Positions 35,476-45,750 of a stretch of 64,000 bases of DNA are shown piece by piece. The stretch is taken from positions 57,441 through 121,440 of the forward strand of contig NZ_PYVZ01000014.1 in NCBI RefSeq assembly GCF_003056405.1, written 5' to 3'. This DNA comes from Devosia indica. GTDB lineage: Bacteria; Pseudomonadota; Alphaproteobacteria; Rhizobiales; Devosiaceae. How positions within the stretch are numbered: the stretch's first letter is position 1; the number at the start of each line of letters is the position of its first letter. The notes below the pieces were generated by a model. It saw nothing but the letters and a program-made list of their open reading frames with translations. It did no database searches and was not told the DNA's origin. Position numbers and translations under genes: made by a program.

Positions 35476-36222
35476 CTAGTCCTGTTTGCTGGTGCCTTGT
35501 TCAGCCAGGCGGGCGCGATAGCGGTCCTGGCTGCGCGAGAGATGATCCCGCATCGCCTCGCGTGCACCATCGGCGTCGCGGGCGGAGATCGCATCGAGAA
35601 TGCGGCGATGTTCTTCGTGCAGGCCGACCTGATATTCATAGGTCAGCACGCTCTCCGTGCCCCAGGGCGACGCCACATCGCACGGAATGGTGCGGCTGCC
35701 CAGAGCATCGAGCACCTCGAGATAGAAGGGGTTATTGGTCGCCGCCGCAATGGCGCGGTGAAAGGCAAAATCGGTCTTACCGGTCGGATTGCCTTCGGCC
35801 AGCAGCCGCCCGAATTCATTCCAGGCCTCCTGGATGGCCGCCACCTGACTGGTGCTGTGGCGCTGTGCGGCAAGGCCGGCGGACTCGATCTCGATGCCCA
35901 TGCGCACTTCGAGCACGTTGAGCGCCACCGAAATCTTGTTCGAACGTTCGCCTGCAATGGCGCTGAAGGCCGAGCTGGCCTGCGCCATGACAAACACACC
36001 GGCGCCCTGGCGGGGCTGTACCATGCCGTCGGCGGCCAGCGCGGCGATTGCCTCGCGCACCACAGTCCGGCTAACCCCGAAATGGGTGGTCAACTGGACT
36101 TCGGTGGGCAGCTTTTCGCCGGGCCCGAACTCGCCGGCGCCGATGCGCTTGCGCAGCGCATCGACCACCATCTGGGCCAGCTTGGGCTTGCGGGCGGGTA
36201 CGGATACTTCAATCAAGGCCAT
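35476..36222 (-). CDS. GntR/FadR-family regulator of the uronate operon
   Basis: Regulator of 248 residues: N-terminal winged helix (about 12-75, with LPTEVQLTTHFGVSRTVVREAIAAL) and C-terminal FCD helical domain (about 95-230) with histidines in the usual metal/ligand positions (DFAFHRAIAAATNN, GLHEEHRRIL). Members commonly bind uronates or their breakdown products. It lies inside the operon it probably controls, between dctM and kduI, with 3-4 base gaps. The palindrome at 39226-39247 is its likely operator. Confidence 0.88.
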   Translation of the reverse strand: MALIEVSVPARKPKLAQMVVDALRKRIGAGEFGPGEKLPTEVQLTTHFGVSRTVVREAIAALAADGMVQPRQGAGVFVMAQASSAFSAIAGERSNKISVALNVLEVRMGIEIESAGLAAQRHSTSQVAAIQEAWNEFGRLLAEGNPTGKTDFAFHRAIAAATNNPFYLEVLDALGSRTIPCDVASPWGTESVLTYEYQVGLHEEHRRILDAISARDADGAREAMRDHLSRSQDRYRARLAEQGTSKQD

Positions 36223-36226
36223 CAGA

Positions 36227-37507
36227 TCACCGGAAAAGGCTGGGCAGCCACAAGGACAGCGCCGGAATATAGGTCACCAGCCCCAGCACAATGATGCCCG
36301 CAATGTAGAACGGCCAGACGCTGCGCATGGCGGCCCAGATCGAAATCTTGCCAACCGCCGCCGCCACGAATTGCACCGGTCCCAAAGGCGGCGTGTTGAG
36401 CCCGATCCCCAGATTAAGGATCATGATGACGCCGAAATGCACCGGATCGACGCCGAAGCTGGAAACCATGGGCAGGAAGATCGGCGTTGTGATGATGATC
36501 AGCGGGCCCATGTCCATGAAGGTGCCCAGCAGCAACAGCAGCACATTGATCAGCAACAGCACCATCAAGGGGTCGCTGGTGAGCTGCGTTACCATCTCGG
36601 TCAACATCGGCGCCACGCGCATATAGGCCATCAGCCACCCGAAGGATGCCGCTGCGCCGATAATGAACAGGACCATGGCGGTCGTCCGCACGGCGCCGAT
36701 GACGCAGTGAACGAAGTTCGACCAATCCATGGAGCGATAGACCAGCAGGGTCACCAGGAATGCGTAGATCACCGCAATGCAGGAGCTTTCCGTGGCCGTG
36801 AAAATGCCCGAACGCACACCACCAAAGATGATCGCGATCAGCATCAGGCCCGGTATGGAAATTACGAAAAACTGCGCGGCCCTCGCAAAGCCGGGGAATG
36901 GCTCGGTGGGATAGCCACGCTTGCGTGCCACGATATAGGCGGTGATCATCAATGCCAGGGCGAGCAGCAGGCCCGGAATGATCCCGGCCGTGAACAGGTC
37001 GGCAATCGATATGCGCCCGCCGCCCGAAAGCGAATAGATGATCATGTTGTGGCTGGGCGGCAGCAACAGCGCGATCAGCGCCGCCATCGAGGTGACGTTG
37101 ACCGCATAGTCGGCGCCATAGCCGCGCTCTTTCATTTGCGGGATCATAATCCCGCCCACCGCGGCCGCCTCGGCCACAGCTGAGCCTGAAATGCCGCCGA
37201 ACAGGGTCGAGGCAACAATATTGACCTGCCCCAGGCCGCCGCGGACATGCCCGATGATCGAGCCGGCAAACGCGATGATCCGCGCTGCAATGCCGCCCCG
37301 CATCATCAGGTCACCGGCAAAGATGAAGAAGGGAATGGCCATCAGCGTAAAGGCTGACACACCCGAATTGAGCTGCTGGAAGACCACCACCGGCGGGCGC
37401 CCCAGATAGATGATCGTGGCCAGGCTGGCGATGCCAAGGCAGAAGGCGATGGGCGTGCCGACAAACATCAGGCCGCCGAAAACTCCGAATAGTACCCAGT
37501 ATTCCAT
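36227..37507 (-). CDS. TRAP transporter large permease DctM family
   Basis: Twelve-helix membrane subunit of 426 residues of a tripartite ATP-independent periplasmic transporter, driven by the sodium or proton gradient. Family segments include FVGTPIAFCLGIASL, FFIFAGDLMMRGGIA, SASTLFGGISGSAVAEAAAVG-type loop (VASTLFGGISGSAVA), LLPPSHNMIIYS and NTPPLGPVQFVAA. It follows dctQ by 5 bases. Neighbouring kdu genes point to unsaturated or keto-uronates as substrate. Confidence 0.95.
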   Translation of the reverse strand: MEYWVLFGVFGGLMFVGTPIAFCLGIASLATIIYLGRPPVVVFQQLNSGVSAFTLMAIPFFIFAGDLMMRGGIAARIIAFAGSIIGHVRGGLGQVNIVASTLFGGISGSAVAEAAAVGGIMIPQMKERGYGADYAVNVTSMAALIALLLPPSHNMIIYSLSGGGRISIADLFTAGIIPGLLLALALMITAYIVARKRGYPTEPFPGFARAAQFFVISIPGLMLIAIIFGGVRSGIFTATESSCIAVIYAFLVTLLVYRSMDWSNFVHCVIGAVRTTAMVLFIIGAAASFGWLMAYMRVAPMLTEMVTQLTSDPLMVLLLINVLLLLLGTFMDMGPLIIITTPIFLPMVSSFGVDPVHFGVIMILNLGIGLNTPPLGPVQFVAAAVGKISIWAAMRSVWPFYIAGIIVLGLVTYIPALSLWLPSLFR

Positions 37508-37512
37508 CGAAA

Positions 37513-38040
37513 TCAGACCTCGGAAATGGCGCGTTCAGTGGTTTCGGCATCGACCGGTTCGCCGGCTAAGCGCAGGGTCATGCGCTCCAGGACGAACAGG
37601 CATATCAGCGCGCCTGAAACCACGATGGGCAGGTAGGTGATGGTCTGGGGCATGCCCAGCACCGGGATGCGCACGCTCGCACCGCGGATGGCCAGTTCGC
37701 CCCCGAACCAGACCATGCCGAAACCGAAGCCGAATATGGCGACATCGCTGACGCTGCGCAGCCAGGGCCGGGCGCTGTCCGGTAGCGCATAGAGCAGCAC
37801 ATCGAAGCCCATGTGAAATTTTTCACGCACCCCGACCGCCGCGCCAAGAAAGATGAACCAGCTCATGATCTGAATCGATGCCGCCTCGGTCCATGACGGC
37901 GACGAGTTGATCACGTAGCGCATAAAGACCTGGTAGGCGACGAGCGAGGTCATGGCGACAAGGCCCACACCGGCGAGCCACAAGGCGGCAGTCGAAATCG
38001 CGCCGAACGCGCGGCTGGCTGCCAGGAGGCCGTTCTTCAT
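37513..38040 (-). CDS. TRAP transporter small permease DctQ family
   Basis: Four-helix membrane protein of 175 residues. The FIFLGAAVGVREKFHMGFDVL segment after the second helix is characteristic of DctQ subunits of sugar-acid systems. It bridges the binding protein and DctM. A strong hairpin separates it from dctP upstream, which probably keeps its expression below that of the binding protein. Confidence 0.92.
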   Translation of the reverse strand: MKNGLLAASRAFGAISTAALWLAGVGLVAMTSLVAYQVFMRYVINSSPSWTEAASIQIMSWFIFLGAAVGVREKFHMGFDVLLYALPDSARPWLRSVSDVAIFGFGFGMVWFGGELAIRGASVRIPVLGMPQTITYLPIVVSGALICLFVLERMTLRLAGEPVDAETTERAISEV

Positions 38041-38066
38041 CGGCTCACTCTCCCAAGAAGCTTATC

Positions 38067-38094
38067 GCCGGACCGGCATGACAGCCGGCCCGGC
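38067..38094 (-). other. Intercistronic hairpin between dctP and dctQ
   Basis: GCCGGACCGGC and GCCGGCCCGGC pair with one mismatch around a 6-base loop. Such hairpins after binding-protein genes usually protect the upstream mRNA and reduce read-through. Confidence 0.6.
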
Positions 38095-38102
38095 AGGATG
38101 CA

Positions 38103-39083
38103 TCAGCCCTCAGTGGCCTGAATGCGGGCGACCAGATCCTGCAGCATCGGATCGGTGACGTACTTCTCGTAAACCGGCTTCATCGCCTCGATGAAGGGGG
38201 CCTTGTCGACTTCGTTGATCGTGACGCCGAGCGCTTCCACAGCGGCCTTGGATTCAACTTCCTTGGCGGCCCAGAGTTCGCGTTGATAGGCGACCGATTC
38301 CTTGGCGGCTTCGCGCATGGCGGCCTGATCCTCAGGGGTCATGCCGTCCCAGACGATCTTGGAGACCACCAGCACTTCGGGCACCATCAGGTGCTCGTTG
38401 AGCGAGTAATACTGGGCAACTTCGGCGTGCCCGGCAGTATCAAAGCTCGGGTAGTTGTTTTCGGCGCCATCAATGACGCCGGTCTGGATGCCCGAATAGA
38501 CTTCACCATAGGGCATGGGCGTGGCATTGCCGCCCAGGGCCGCGACCATGTCGACAAACACGTCCGAACCCATGACACGGAACTTCATGCCTTCCATGTC
38601 GGCCAGCGTGTTGATCGGCTTCTGGCTGTTGTAAAACGAGCGCGCGCCACCGTCGTAATAGGCCAATGCGATGACATCCACCGCCTCAAAGGCGGCCAGG
38701 ATTTCCTCGCCGATCGGGCCATCCAGCACATTGTGGAAGTGCTCGGTCGAGCGGAAGATGTAGGGAAGCTGGGTCACGGTCGCCGCAGGCACCTGGGTGC
38801 CGAAAGCGCCGATGGAGATTCGATTAAGATCGATCACACCAAACTGGGTCTGCTCGATCGTATCGGCTTCCTGGCCGAGCTGGGCCGAGTGGAACACTTC
38901 CACCGAATAACGACCATCGGTCTTGTCCGAAAGCAATTCACCGAAGCGCTTGACGGCCTCGACGGTCGGATAGCCATCCGGATGGGTATCGGATGAGCGC
39001 AGCACCGTCTGGGCGCTGGCGGCCGAAACCATAAGTGTGGATGCGACGACGGCAGCAGCCGCCATCCTAGGCAGATGAAACAT
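38103..39083 (-). CDS. TRAP transporter substrate-binding protein DctP family
   Basis: Periplasmic receptor of 326 residues. A Sec signal peptide ends at ASAQT (about 25). The DctP fold shows [39 protein letters not shown], the carboxylate-binding arginine region ([13 protein letters not shown]) and the [13 protein letters not shown] segment, which is close to family members that bind uronates (C4-extended sugar acids). The ATG at 39083 has GGGAGGAAAACC upstream. It is the first gene of the operon, about 140 bases downstream of the operator palindrome. Confidence 0.93.
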   Translation of the reverse strand: MFHLPRMAAAAVVASTLMVSAASAQTVLRSSDTHPDGYPTVEAVKRFGELLSDKTDGRYSVEVFHSAQLGQEADTIEQTQFGVIDLNRISIGAFGTQVPAATVTQLPYIFRSTEHFHNVLDGPIGEEILAAFEAVDVIALAYYDGGARSFYNSQKPINTLADMEGMKFRVMGSDVFVDMVAALGGNATPMPYGEVYSGIQTGVIDGAENNYPSFDTAGHAEVAQYYSLNEHLMVPEVLVVSKIVWDGMTPEDQAAMREAAKESVAYQRELWAAKEVESKAAVEALGVTINEVDKAPFIEAMKPVYEKYVTDPMLQDLVARIQATEG

Positions 39084-39225
39084 GGTTTTCCTCCCAATGT
39101 ACTTAATGGCCGGGTCTCTGTTCCCTCCCGGCCGCAGCGGCAGATCGCCTGCCGCCGGCCCGTCGTTTCGTGTTGTCGATCGGCAGGCCTTGTGCAAACT
39201 GGTATGGAAGTTGAAAAGACAAGTC

Positions 39226-39247
39226 AACATACAATAATTCGTATGTT
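39226..39247. promoter_or_regulatory. Palindromic operator for the GntR regulator
   Basis: AACATAC and GTATGTT form perfect 7-base arms 8 bases apart; an overlapping CATACAA/TTGTATG pair extends to 39252. The site is AT-rich in a GC-rich context and lies upstream of dctP. It is the best candidate binding site for the operon's GntR protein. Confidence 0.6.
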
Positions 39248-39567
39248 GTATGATGAATATACGAGGAGCGCCCCATGGTGCCCGGGCTGATTGCAGAAGG
39301 TTCAATTTGGTTGGTAGCCTCGCAGAGGGGGCAAACTTACGTCGAACTATCCGCAAGTACGATCTGACAATAGCGTCGACTGGGGAATCCATGTATGTTT
39401 TCGGCCGTTAGTTGGCCTTAAGAAGCTGCGGCGCAGCTGCTCGCCCACAGAACGATTTCCACATAGCGGGCCACGACAGACTACGACTGCAATCTGTTAC
39501 CGATCATGACCAGGTTTATCCGAAGATCAACAGCGCCTCGATGGCAGAATGGTGCTTCTGGCATAGT
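39248..39567. other. Region upstream of the uronate operon, no intact gene
   Basis: About 320 bases without a credible gene. The part beyond 39480 grades into the broken ligD fragment. A GGCC-GTTAGTT-GGCC inverted repeat lies near 39400. Confidence 0.35.
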
Positions 39568-39964
39568 ACCTGCCACCAGCCCGGCCAGATCCTCGACATA
39601 AAAATATTCCTGCCTGTCGCCGTCCTTTTCCACAACGGACCGGGAGCGCAATTGTTCTGGAAAGCCGCCCGTATCGTGCTTCTGGAAAAAGCACTGTTTG
39701 GTTCGCCCCTGCGGGCACCGCACCAGGGCTCAGCGGTCGACCCTTGATATGGGGGAGCATGGCACTGGCCACATCCTCGTAATAGGCGACGAGCTGCGAC
39801 TTGGTGATCACTTGCCCGGGATAGACCACCCGGTCCGGCGACGTCAGGCGAACGCCCAGCTTTTCGGCGACGGCCTCGCCATCATCGTCAAGGCTCTGGC
39901 TCTTTTCCATGCGCACCTCCTTGGCGGGCTTGTCGCCGCGCAGGCTGATGAAGCTGGGATATGG
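39568..39964 (-). pseudogene. Remnant of ligD (ATP-dependent DNA ligase/primase-polymerase of end joining)
   Basis: LigD repairs double-strand breaks with Ku. Here only a piece is left. The end of the ligase domain (PYPSFISLRGDKPAKEVR) leads into the start of the polymerase domain (VRLTSPDRVVYPGQVITKSQLVAYYEDVASAMLPHIKGRPLS). At about 39730 the frame shifts, and the expected continuation (RCPQGRTKQCFFQKHDTGGFP, QEYFYVEDLAGLVA) is found one frame over. Similarity then stops. The order ligase-polymerase matches Pseudomonas and rhizobial LigD. No Ku gene is nearby. Confidence 0.75.
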
Positions 39965-39984
39965 GAAAAGTCCGTGGTCGCGCT

Positions 39985-40317
39985 GACACTACGAAAAACC
40001 CGATTTGGCCACCTTCACCACCGAAGGGCAGAAACCGCTTCAAGATTTCGGCATTGTTGGTGCCGGTGCTGTCGAGCCAGCAGTCATGATAGATGCCGCC
40101 TTCATGCAGGATCGGCGTGTCGTTCGCTGCCGGCGCGATGCAGTCGAACAGCTCGCGCACGGCGTCCTAGTAACGGTTGGTCAGCCGATCAGCGCTCGAA
40201 ACAAAACGGACCCCGGGCGCTGCCATTCGGCCAGCAGCGCGGCATCGGCTGGTTTGGCGAGCGGACCGATTTTTTCGGCCAGGTCCAGCGCCCGCAAGCG
40301 GTCAAGCAATGGGTGGC

Positions 40318-40321
<4 letters not shown>
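39985..40321 (-). pseudogene. Decayed gene downstream of the sugar ABC ATPase
   Basis: A GTG overlapping the ATPase stop (GTGA) opens a short frame, MSHPLLDRLRALDLAEKIG to FRALIG then stop. After about 25 bases another stretch in a different frame reads RELFDCIAPAANDTP, ILHEGGIYHDCWLDSTGTN and AEILKRFLPFGG, then ends at the ligD junction. This looks like a fourth operon gene, perhaps a sugar-processing enzyme, broken by a frameshift and a deletion that joined it to ligD. I do not recognise the family. Confidence 0.5.
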
Positions 40322-41379
<1,058 letters not shown>

Positions 41380-41391
41380 GTTGGTCGCTTC

Positions 41392-42291
41392 TTACTTGAG
41401 GCCGCTCATCGCGATCCCGCGGATGATGAGCCGCTGGAAGATGATGAAGAACAGGAGGATGGGCAGGATGGAGAGGATCGACATGGCGAACATCGGGCCA
41501 TACTGGCTGACGCCATCGGTGCTGATGAAGCTGCGCAGCGCCAGGGGCACCGTGTAGTCCTTCATGTCATTGAGATAGACCAGCGGCCCCAGGAAATCCT
41601 CCCAGGTCCAGATAAACGAGAAGATCGCGGCCGTCGCCATGGCCGGCAGGCTCAGGGGCATGATGATGGCCCAGTAGATCTTGAAGGGCGAGCAGCCATC
41701 GATCATCGCCGCCTCGTCCAGTTCGCGCGGCAATTGGCGGAAAAACTGGATCATCAGGAAGATGAAGAAGGCGTCGCCGGCAAGGAATTTGGGCACGATC
41801 AGCGGCAGATAGCTGTCCACCCAACCCAGGTTGAGAAACAGGATATATTGGGGGATGAGCACCACGTGATAGGGGATCATCAGCGTCATCATCATCAGCG
41901 CGAACCAGATGGTCTTGCCGGAGAATTCGAGCCGCGCAAACGCATAGGCCGCAAACGAGCAGGAGATGACATTGCCGAGCACCGAGAGCACGGTGACGAC
42001 GGTCGAGTTCCAGAAAAAGGTCGTGAAGCTCACCGGCAGGGCGTTCCAGCCCTCGGAATAGTTCTCCCACTGAAATTCGCTCGGCCATAGACCCAGATCG
42101 CCGAAGATCTGATTGTCAGGCTTGAGCGAAGCGGCAAACATCCAGATTAGCGGGTAGATCATCACCAGCGAGGTGAGGATCAGGAAGATGTGCTTGAGCA
42201 CGGCGGAGCGCTTGGCGCGCTTGGCCCTTTCCTGACGATAGGCATGGGCAATGTCGGCGGTGGTCTGGGCGGGCATGGTGGATGCGCTCAT
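41392..42291 (-). CDS. Sugar ABC transporter permease, MalG/UgpE class
   Basis: Inner-membrane permease of 299 residues with six predicted helices (first at about 32-50). The EAA loop, which docks on the ATPase, is ELDEAAMIDGCSPFKIYWAIIMPLSLP. The segment WPSEFQWENYSEGWNALP after the first helix is typical of CUT1 permeases. Separated from its partner permease by 3 bases. Substrate unknown. Confidence 0.93.
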   Translation of the reverse strand: MSASTMPAQTTADIAHAYRQERAKRAKRSAVLKHIFLILTSLVMIYPLIWMFAASLKPDNQIFGDLGLWPSEFQWENYSEGWNALPVSFTTFFWNSTVVTVLSVLGNVISCSFAAYAFARLEFSGKTIWFALMMMTLMIPYHVVLIPQYILFLNLGWVDSYLPLIVPKFLAGDAFFIFLMIQFFRQLPRELDEAAMIDGCSPFKIYWAIIMPLSLPAMATAAIFSFIWTWEDFLGPLVYLNDMKDYTVPLALRSFISTDGVSQYGPMFAMSILSILPILLFFIIFQRLIIRGIAMSGLK

Positions 42292-42294
42292 GGC

Positions 42295-43188
42295 TCAGCC
42301 CCTCTCGTTCTCGTAGTGGACCCAGTATTTGGAGGTCCAGAAGGCAATGGCGGTGAACAGCGCGATAATCAGCAACAGCACCCAGGCCAGCGCCGAGGCA
42401 TAGCCCATGCGCAGGAAGCTGAAAGCCTCGTTGTAGAGATAGACGGTGAAGAACAGCAGGCTATCGAGCGGCGCGCCCGAGCCGCCGGAGATGATGAAGG
42501 CGCCCGAAAAGCTCTTGAAGGCCTCGATCATCTGCAGCACCAGGTTGAAGAAGATGACTGGCGCTAGCAGCGGCACGGTGATGGCGAAGAATTTCTTCAC
42601 CGGTCCGGCCGCGTCGATTTCCGCCGCCTCATACAGCTCCTGCGGAATGGCCCGAAGCCCGGCAAGGAAGATCAGCATGGGCGAGCCGAACTGCCAGATG
42701 GCCAGCACGATCAGCGTCCAGAGCGAATATTTCGGATCGGCCAGCCAATAGGGTCCCTCTGCGCCGAACAGGCGCAGGATCAAATTGATCACCCCGTCAT
42801 AGTTGAAGAGCTGGCGCCACAGGATGGCCACGGCAATCGAACCGCCCAGAATGGAGGGCAGATAGAATAGCGCCCGGTACCAGCCGATGGCGCGGATGCC
42901 CTTGTCGAGCGCCATCGCCACCCCAAGGGCGAAGATCAGCTTGAGCGGCACCGAGATGACCACGAACTGGAACGTGACCTGTAGTGCCTTCCAGAAGCGC
43001 TGGTCGTATTGAAACATATGGACATAGTGGTCGAGCCCGAGCCATTGCGGCGGGCGCACCACATTATACTTGGTGAAGCTGAGATAGAGCGAGGCCAGGA
43101 TTGGCCCGATCGCCAGCAGGAAGAAGCCCACCAGCCACGGGGACAGAAAGGCGTATCCGGCAAAGTTGCGGCGGAAGAATTTTTGCAC
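42295..43188 (-). CDS. Sugar ABC transporter permease, MalF/UgpA class
   Basis: Inner-membrane permease of 297 residues with six helices. The N-terminus FFRRNFAGYAFLSPWLVGFFLLAIGPILASLYLSF is typical, and the EAA loop is IPQELYEAAEIDAAGPVKKFFAITVPLLAP. The start is taken as a GTG at 43188 with GGAG seven bases upstream; a TTG at 43206 would add six residues. A strong hairpin lies between it and the binding-protein gene. Confidence 0.9.
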   Translation of the reverse strand: MQKFFRRNFAGYAFLSPWLVGFFLLAIGPILASLYLSFTKYNVVRPPQWLGLDHYVHMFQYDQRFWKALQVTFQFVVISVPLKLIFALGVAMALDKGIRAIGWYRALFYLPSILGGSIAVAILWRQLFNYDGVINLILRLFGAEGPYWLADPKYSLWTLIVLAIWQFGSPMLIFLAGLRAIPQELYEAAEIDAAGPVKKFFAITVPLLAPVIFFNLVLQMIEAFKSFSGAFIISGGSGAPLDSLLFFTVYLYNEAFSFLRMGYASALAWVLLLIIALFTAIAFWTSKYWVHYENERG

Positions 43189-43285
43189 GCGCGGCTCCAG
43201 TCTCAACTGTTCCCGTTGATCGAAACATTGCGGGAGGCAACGCCTGCCACGACAAGGCAGGCGCCGCCTCTTCCCGAGGAGATAT

Positions 43286-43314
43286 CCGCCGCCCCACGGG
43301 AGAAAGGGCGGCGG
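43286..43314 (-). other. Intercistronic hairpin after the sugar-binding protein gene
   Basis: CCGCCGCCC and GGGCGGCGG form a perfect 9-bp stem with an 11-base loop, 16 bases after the stop. It probably stabilises the binding-protein mRNA and lowers permease expression. Confidence 0.6.
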
Positions 43315-43329
43315 ACCGGGTATTCTGAC

Positions 43330-44619
43330 CTAGGCGCGGGCCAGGATGGCGCGGGTCTGGTTGAGGAAGTCCGATGCCACGTCGGGAATGGGACGTTCGC
43401 CAAGCAGAACGTTGACAGCCAAACGCTCGAAAGTCTGTTCGACCTCGTTCGAACCGCTGGGAGGCGGCGGCGGCAGCACGGCCGTCTTGCCCTGGATCTT
43501 GTCGAAGAACTCGACCGAGCGGGCCTCGACATCGGTCAGGTCGGGCTGCAGGGCCGCGCGCACATCGCTCTGGCTCGGAATGCCGCGTTCCAGTCCCAGC
43601 ACCTTGGTCATGTCGAGATCGTTGACGAAGGCGCTCATATAGGTGGTGGCGGCTTCGGGGTTGGCGCTGTCGCGCGTTAGGCAGACGAACTGGCTGGGCT
43701 GCACGATCGAGCCCGGCACCATGTCCGGCGTATTGGGATACATGGCCGCGCCCAAGGTGTCCTGCATCAGGCTTTGCACGCCCACCAACTGGTTGGACCA
43801 GAGATAGGTCATGGCCGTCTTGCCGGTGACCACGCCCATTTGGCTCAGCTCCGACACACCGGCGAGACCGGCGCTTTCCGGGCCCGGCGGAGTGCCGCCG
43901 GCATTGCGGATCTTTTCCCAGGTTGCCCAGTATTCCTCGACGATTTCCTGGTTTGGACCGTAGGAGCCGTCCTCGTTGAACAGCATGGCGCCCTTCTGCA
44001 CCACGAAGTCGGAGAAATTCTGATAGTCCGCCGTATTGTCGTCGGTACCAGCAACGCCCGTGGCCTCCTTGACAGCGGCGGCGAATTCGGCCAGCTCGTC
44101 ATAGGTATAGCCATAGGGGTCGAAGTCCTCGCCCGGGACGATCCCTGCTTCCTCGAACAGTCGCGAGTTGTACATCGCCATATGGCTGTTGGCGCCGATG
44201 GAGAGCGCATAGAACTTGCCGTCCACGGTGCCGGCATCGATGGCGCTCTGGTCCATCTTGGAGATATCGAGGGTCTTGCCCACATAATCGTCCAGCGGTA
44301 CGATGGCGCCATTGGCGATATATTCGAACAGCACGCCATAACCCTGCTGGATCACGTCGGGCATGTTGCCGCCGGCGATCTGGGTGGTCAGCTTGGTGAA
44401 ATAGTCACCAAAACCAAGGGTTTCGCCGGTGACGTTGATGTCGGGGTGCTTGCCATTGAAAATGTCGATCACTTCGAACGTGCGGCGATCGCGCTCCGGA
44501 TTGCCCCACCAGAAATGGCGGATTTCCGCCGTCTGCGCGAAGGCGGGGCGCCCCATGGCCGCCAGCGCCAGCACGGAGCCGGATGCACCCAGAAAAGTTC
44601 TTCTTGTCAGTCTGCTCAT
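43330..44619 (-). CDS. Sugar ABC transporter substrate-binding protein, CUT1 class
   Basis: Periplasmic binding protein of 429 residues. The N-terminus SRLTRRTFLGASGSVLALAAMG is a twin-arginine signal ending PAFAQT. The mature part shows the family pattern IRHFWWGNPERDRRTFEVIDIFNGKHPDI and GGNMPDVIQQGYG. The C-terminal half has a proline run (VLPPPPPSG). It heads the operon and has a small palindrome upstream. Sugar ligand unknown. Confidence 0.92.
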   Translation of the reverse strand: MSRLTRRTFLGASGSVLALAAMGRPAFAQTAEIRHFWWGNPERDRRTFEVIDIFNGKHPDINVTGETLGFGDYFTKLTTQIAGGNMPDVIQQGYGVLFEYIANGAIVPLDDYVGKTLDISKMDQSAIDAGTVDGKFYALSIGANSHMAMYNSRLFEEAGIVPGEDFDPYGYTYDELAEFAAAVKEATGVAGTDDNTADYQNFSDFVVQKGAMLFNEDGSYGPNQEIVEEYWATWEKIRNAGGTPPGPESAGLAGVSELSQMGVVTGKTAMTYLWSNQLVGVQSLMQDTLGAAMYPNTPDMVPGSIVQPSQFVCLTRDSANPEAATTYMSAFVNDLDMTKVLGLERGIPSQSDVRAALQPDLTDVEARSVEFFDKIQGKTAVLPPPPPSGSNEVEQTFERLAVNVLLGERPIPDVASDFLNQTRAILARA

Positions 44620-44698
44620 TGTGTTCCTCCCTTGAGCCTTCCTGTTCCAACCAGGGCCGGGTCCTCAGCCGGCGCTGGCCGTTTGCATTGCTGACTTA

Positions 44699-44714
44699 CG
44701 TACCTCTAGGTACG
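44699..44714. promoter_or_regulatory. Palindrome upstream of the sugar ABC operon
   Basis: CGTACC-TCTA-GGTACG has perfect 6-base arms. It lies 80-95 bases before the binding-protein ATG and after the dioxygenase stop. It is a candidate operator for an unidentified regulator, although short palindromes can arise by chance. Confidence 0.35.
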
Positions 44715-44745
44715 GGTCAGCAAATTCTGTGCCCCTCTTGCCCAC

Positions 44746-45600
44746 CTAAGCGTCGGCGGACATGGGCAATTTGTGTGGCATGACGATCCGGCGCCGCTCG
44801 GGTGTCAGTCGCGCCAGAAGGTCCTGGCTGGGCACCATGTCATGCCTGAAATAACCCCAGCTCGGGCCGTAGCGATAAACCGTCATGCGGCGCTGGCCCG
44901 GATTGGTGCGCCGGGCCGAGCCATGCATGATGGCGTCGACGAACATCAGCGCGTCGCCGGCCTTGAGATGGACTTCCACCGCACCGGCAATGCCATCCAC
45001 CGAGGTCTGCTCATCGCGCTTGTCGAGAGTGACCGCCTGGGGATGGCGCAGATTGGATTTGTGGCTGCCTGGAATGACCATGGTCGCGCCATCGCCAGGA
45101 CCGATATCGTTCAGCGCAATCAACACATTGACCTGGCCGCAGTGAAACCGTCCGGCGTGAAAGCGATACTGGGTACGAATGGTGCCAACATGACCGCCCG
45201 AATGCAGGCGTAGCGCCTGACCCGGCCCGCGCACCGAAGCAAAGCATTCATCGATAAAGGCAGGGCCATGGTGACCGTCGAAATTTTCCGGATCGTCGGC
45301 ACCGATGAAGTGGACAGCCGTGGCAAACCAGGACGGATGATCGATCAATCGCTCCCAGGCAGGACCGGCCTCATAGACCTGCTGCAGGATCAGGCCCTCC
45401 TGGCGGTCAGGCCGATTGATGAGCCGCACATGGTCGTCCCAGCCATCGCCAACGAAATCCTGATGCTGGTCGAGCGTGGCGTTACAAGCCGCCAGCTCTT
45501 CGGCCGACAGCGCGGCGGGAATGACCAGATATCCGTTGAGATCGAACAGATAGCGTTCGAGTTCGGTGCATGCAGCACCAGGTGCCAACCCTGCGTCCAT
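44746..45600 (-). CDS. Phytanoyl-CoA dioxygenase (PhyH) family protein
   Basis: Predicted Fe(II)/2-oxoglutarate-dependent oxygenase of 284 residues. The family pattern is seen: LNGYLVIPAALSAEELAACN at the N-terminus, and the late His with arginine in DAIMHGSARRTNPGQRRMTVYRYG, where the Arg binds 2-oxoglutarate. The upstream metal triad is less clear; YRFHAGRFHCGQVNVLIAL with GDGATMVIPGSHKS supplies candidate His residues. Bacterial members hydroxylate diverse small molecules. It precedes the sugar ABC operon by 126 bases on the same strand and may act on the imported compound (inference). Confidence 0.8.
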   Translation of the reverse strand: MDAGLAPGAACTELERYLFDLNGYLVIPAALSAEELAACNATLDQHQDFVGDGWDDHVRLINRPDRQEGLILQQVYEAGPAWERLIDHPSWFATAVHFIGADDPENFDGHHGPAFIDECFASVRGPGQALRLHSGGHVGTIRTQYRFHAGRFHCGQVNVLIALNDIGPGDGATMVIPGSHKSNLRHPQAVTLDKRDEQTSVDGIAGAVEVHLKAGDALMFVDAIMHGSARRTNPGQRRMTVYRYGPSWGYFRHDMVPSQDLLARLTPERRRIVMPHKLPMSADA

Positions 45601-45750
45601 CCCTTGCTCCCGCCATGCCCCGTTTCGGGGTCAATTCTGCGCGGTGCTGCTGGGAGGGTTCATCCCGCCAACCGCGACCGCACGGTTGAAATCATTTTGC
45701 GGGCAACTCAGAAGGTCGATACAAGCAACTGTCCGTGGGTAAACGTCGGT

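Noticed and set aside
34795..36294. 499-codon open frame on the plus strand
   Set aside because: It is antisense to kduI and the GntR gene, both clearly real; composition is that of an antisense frame.
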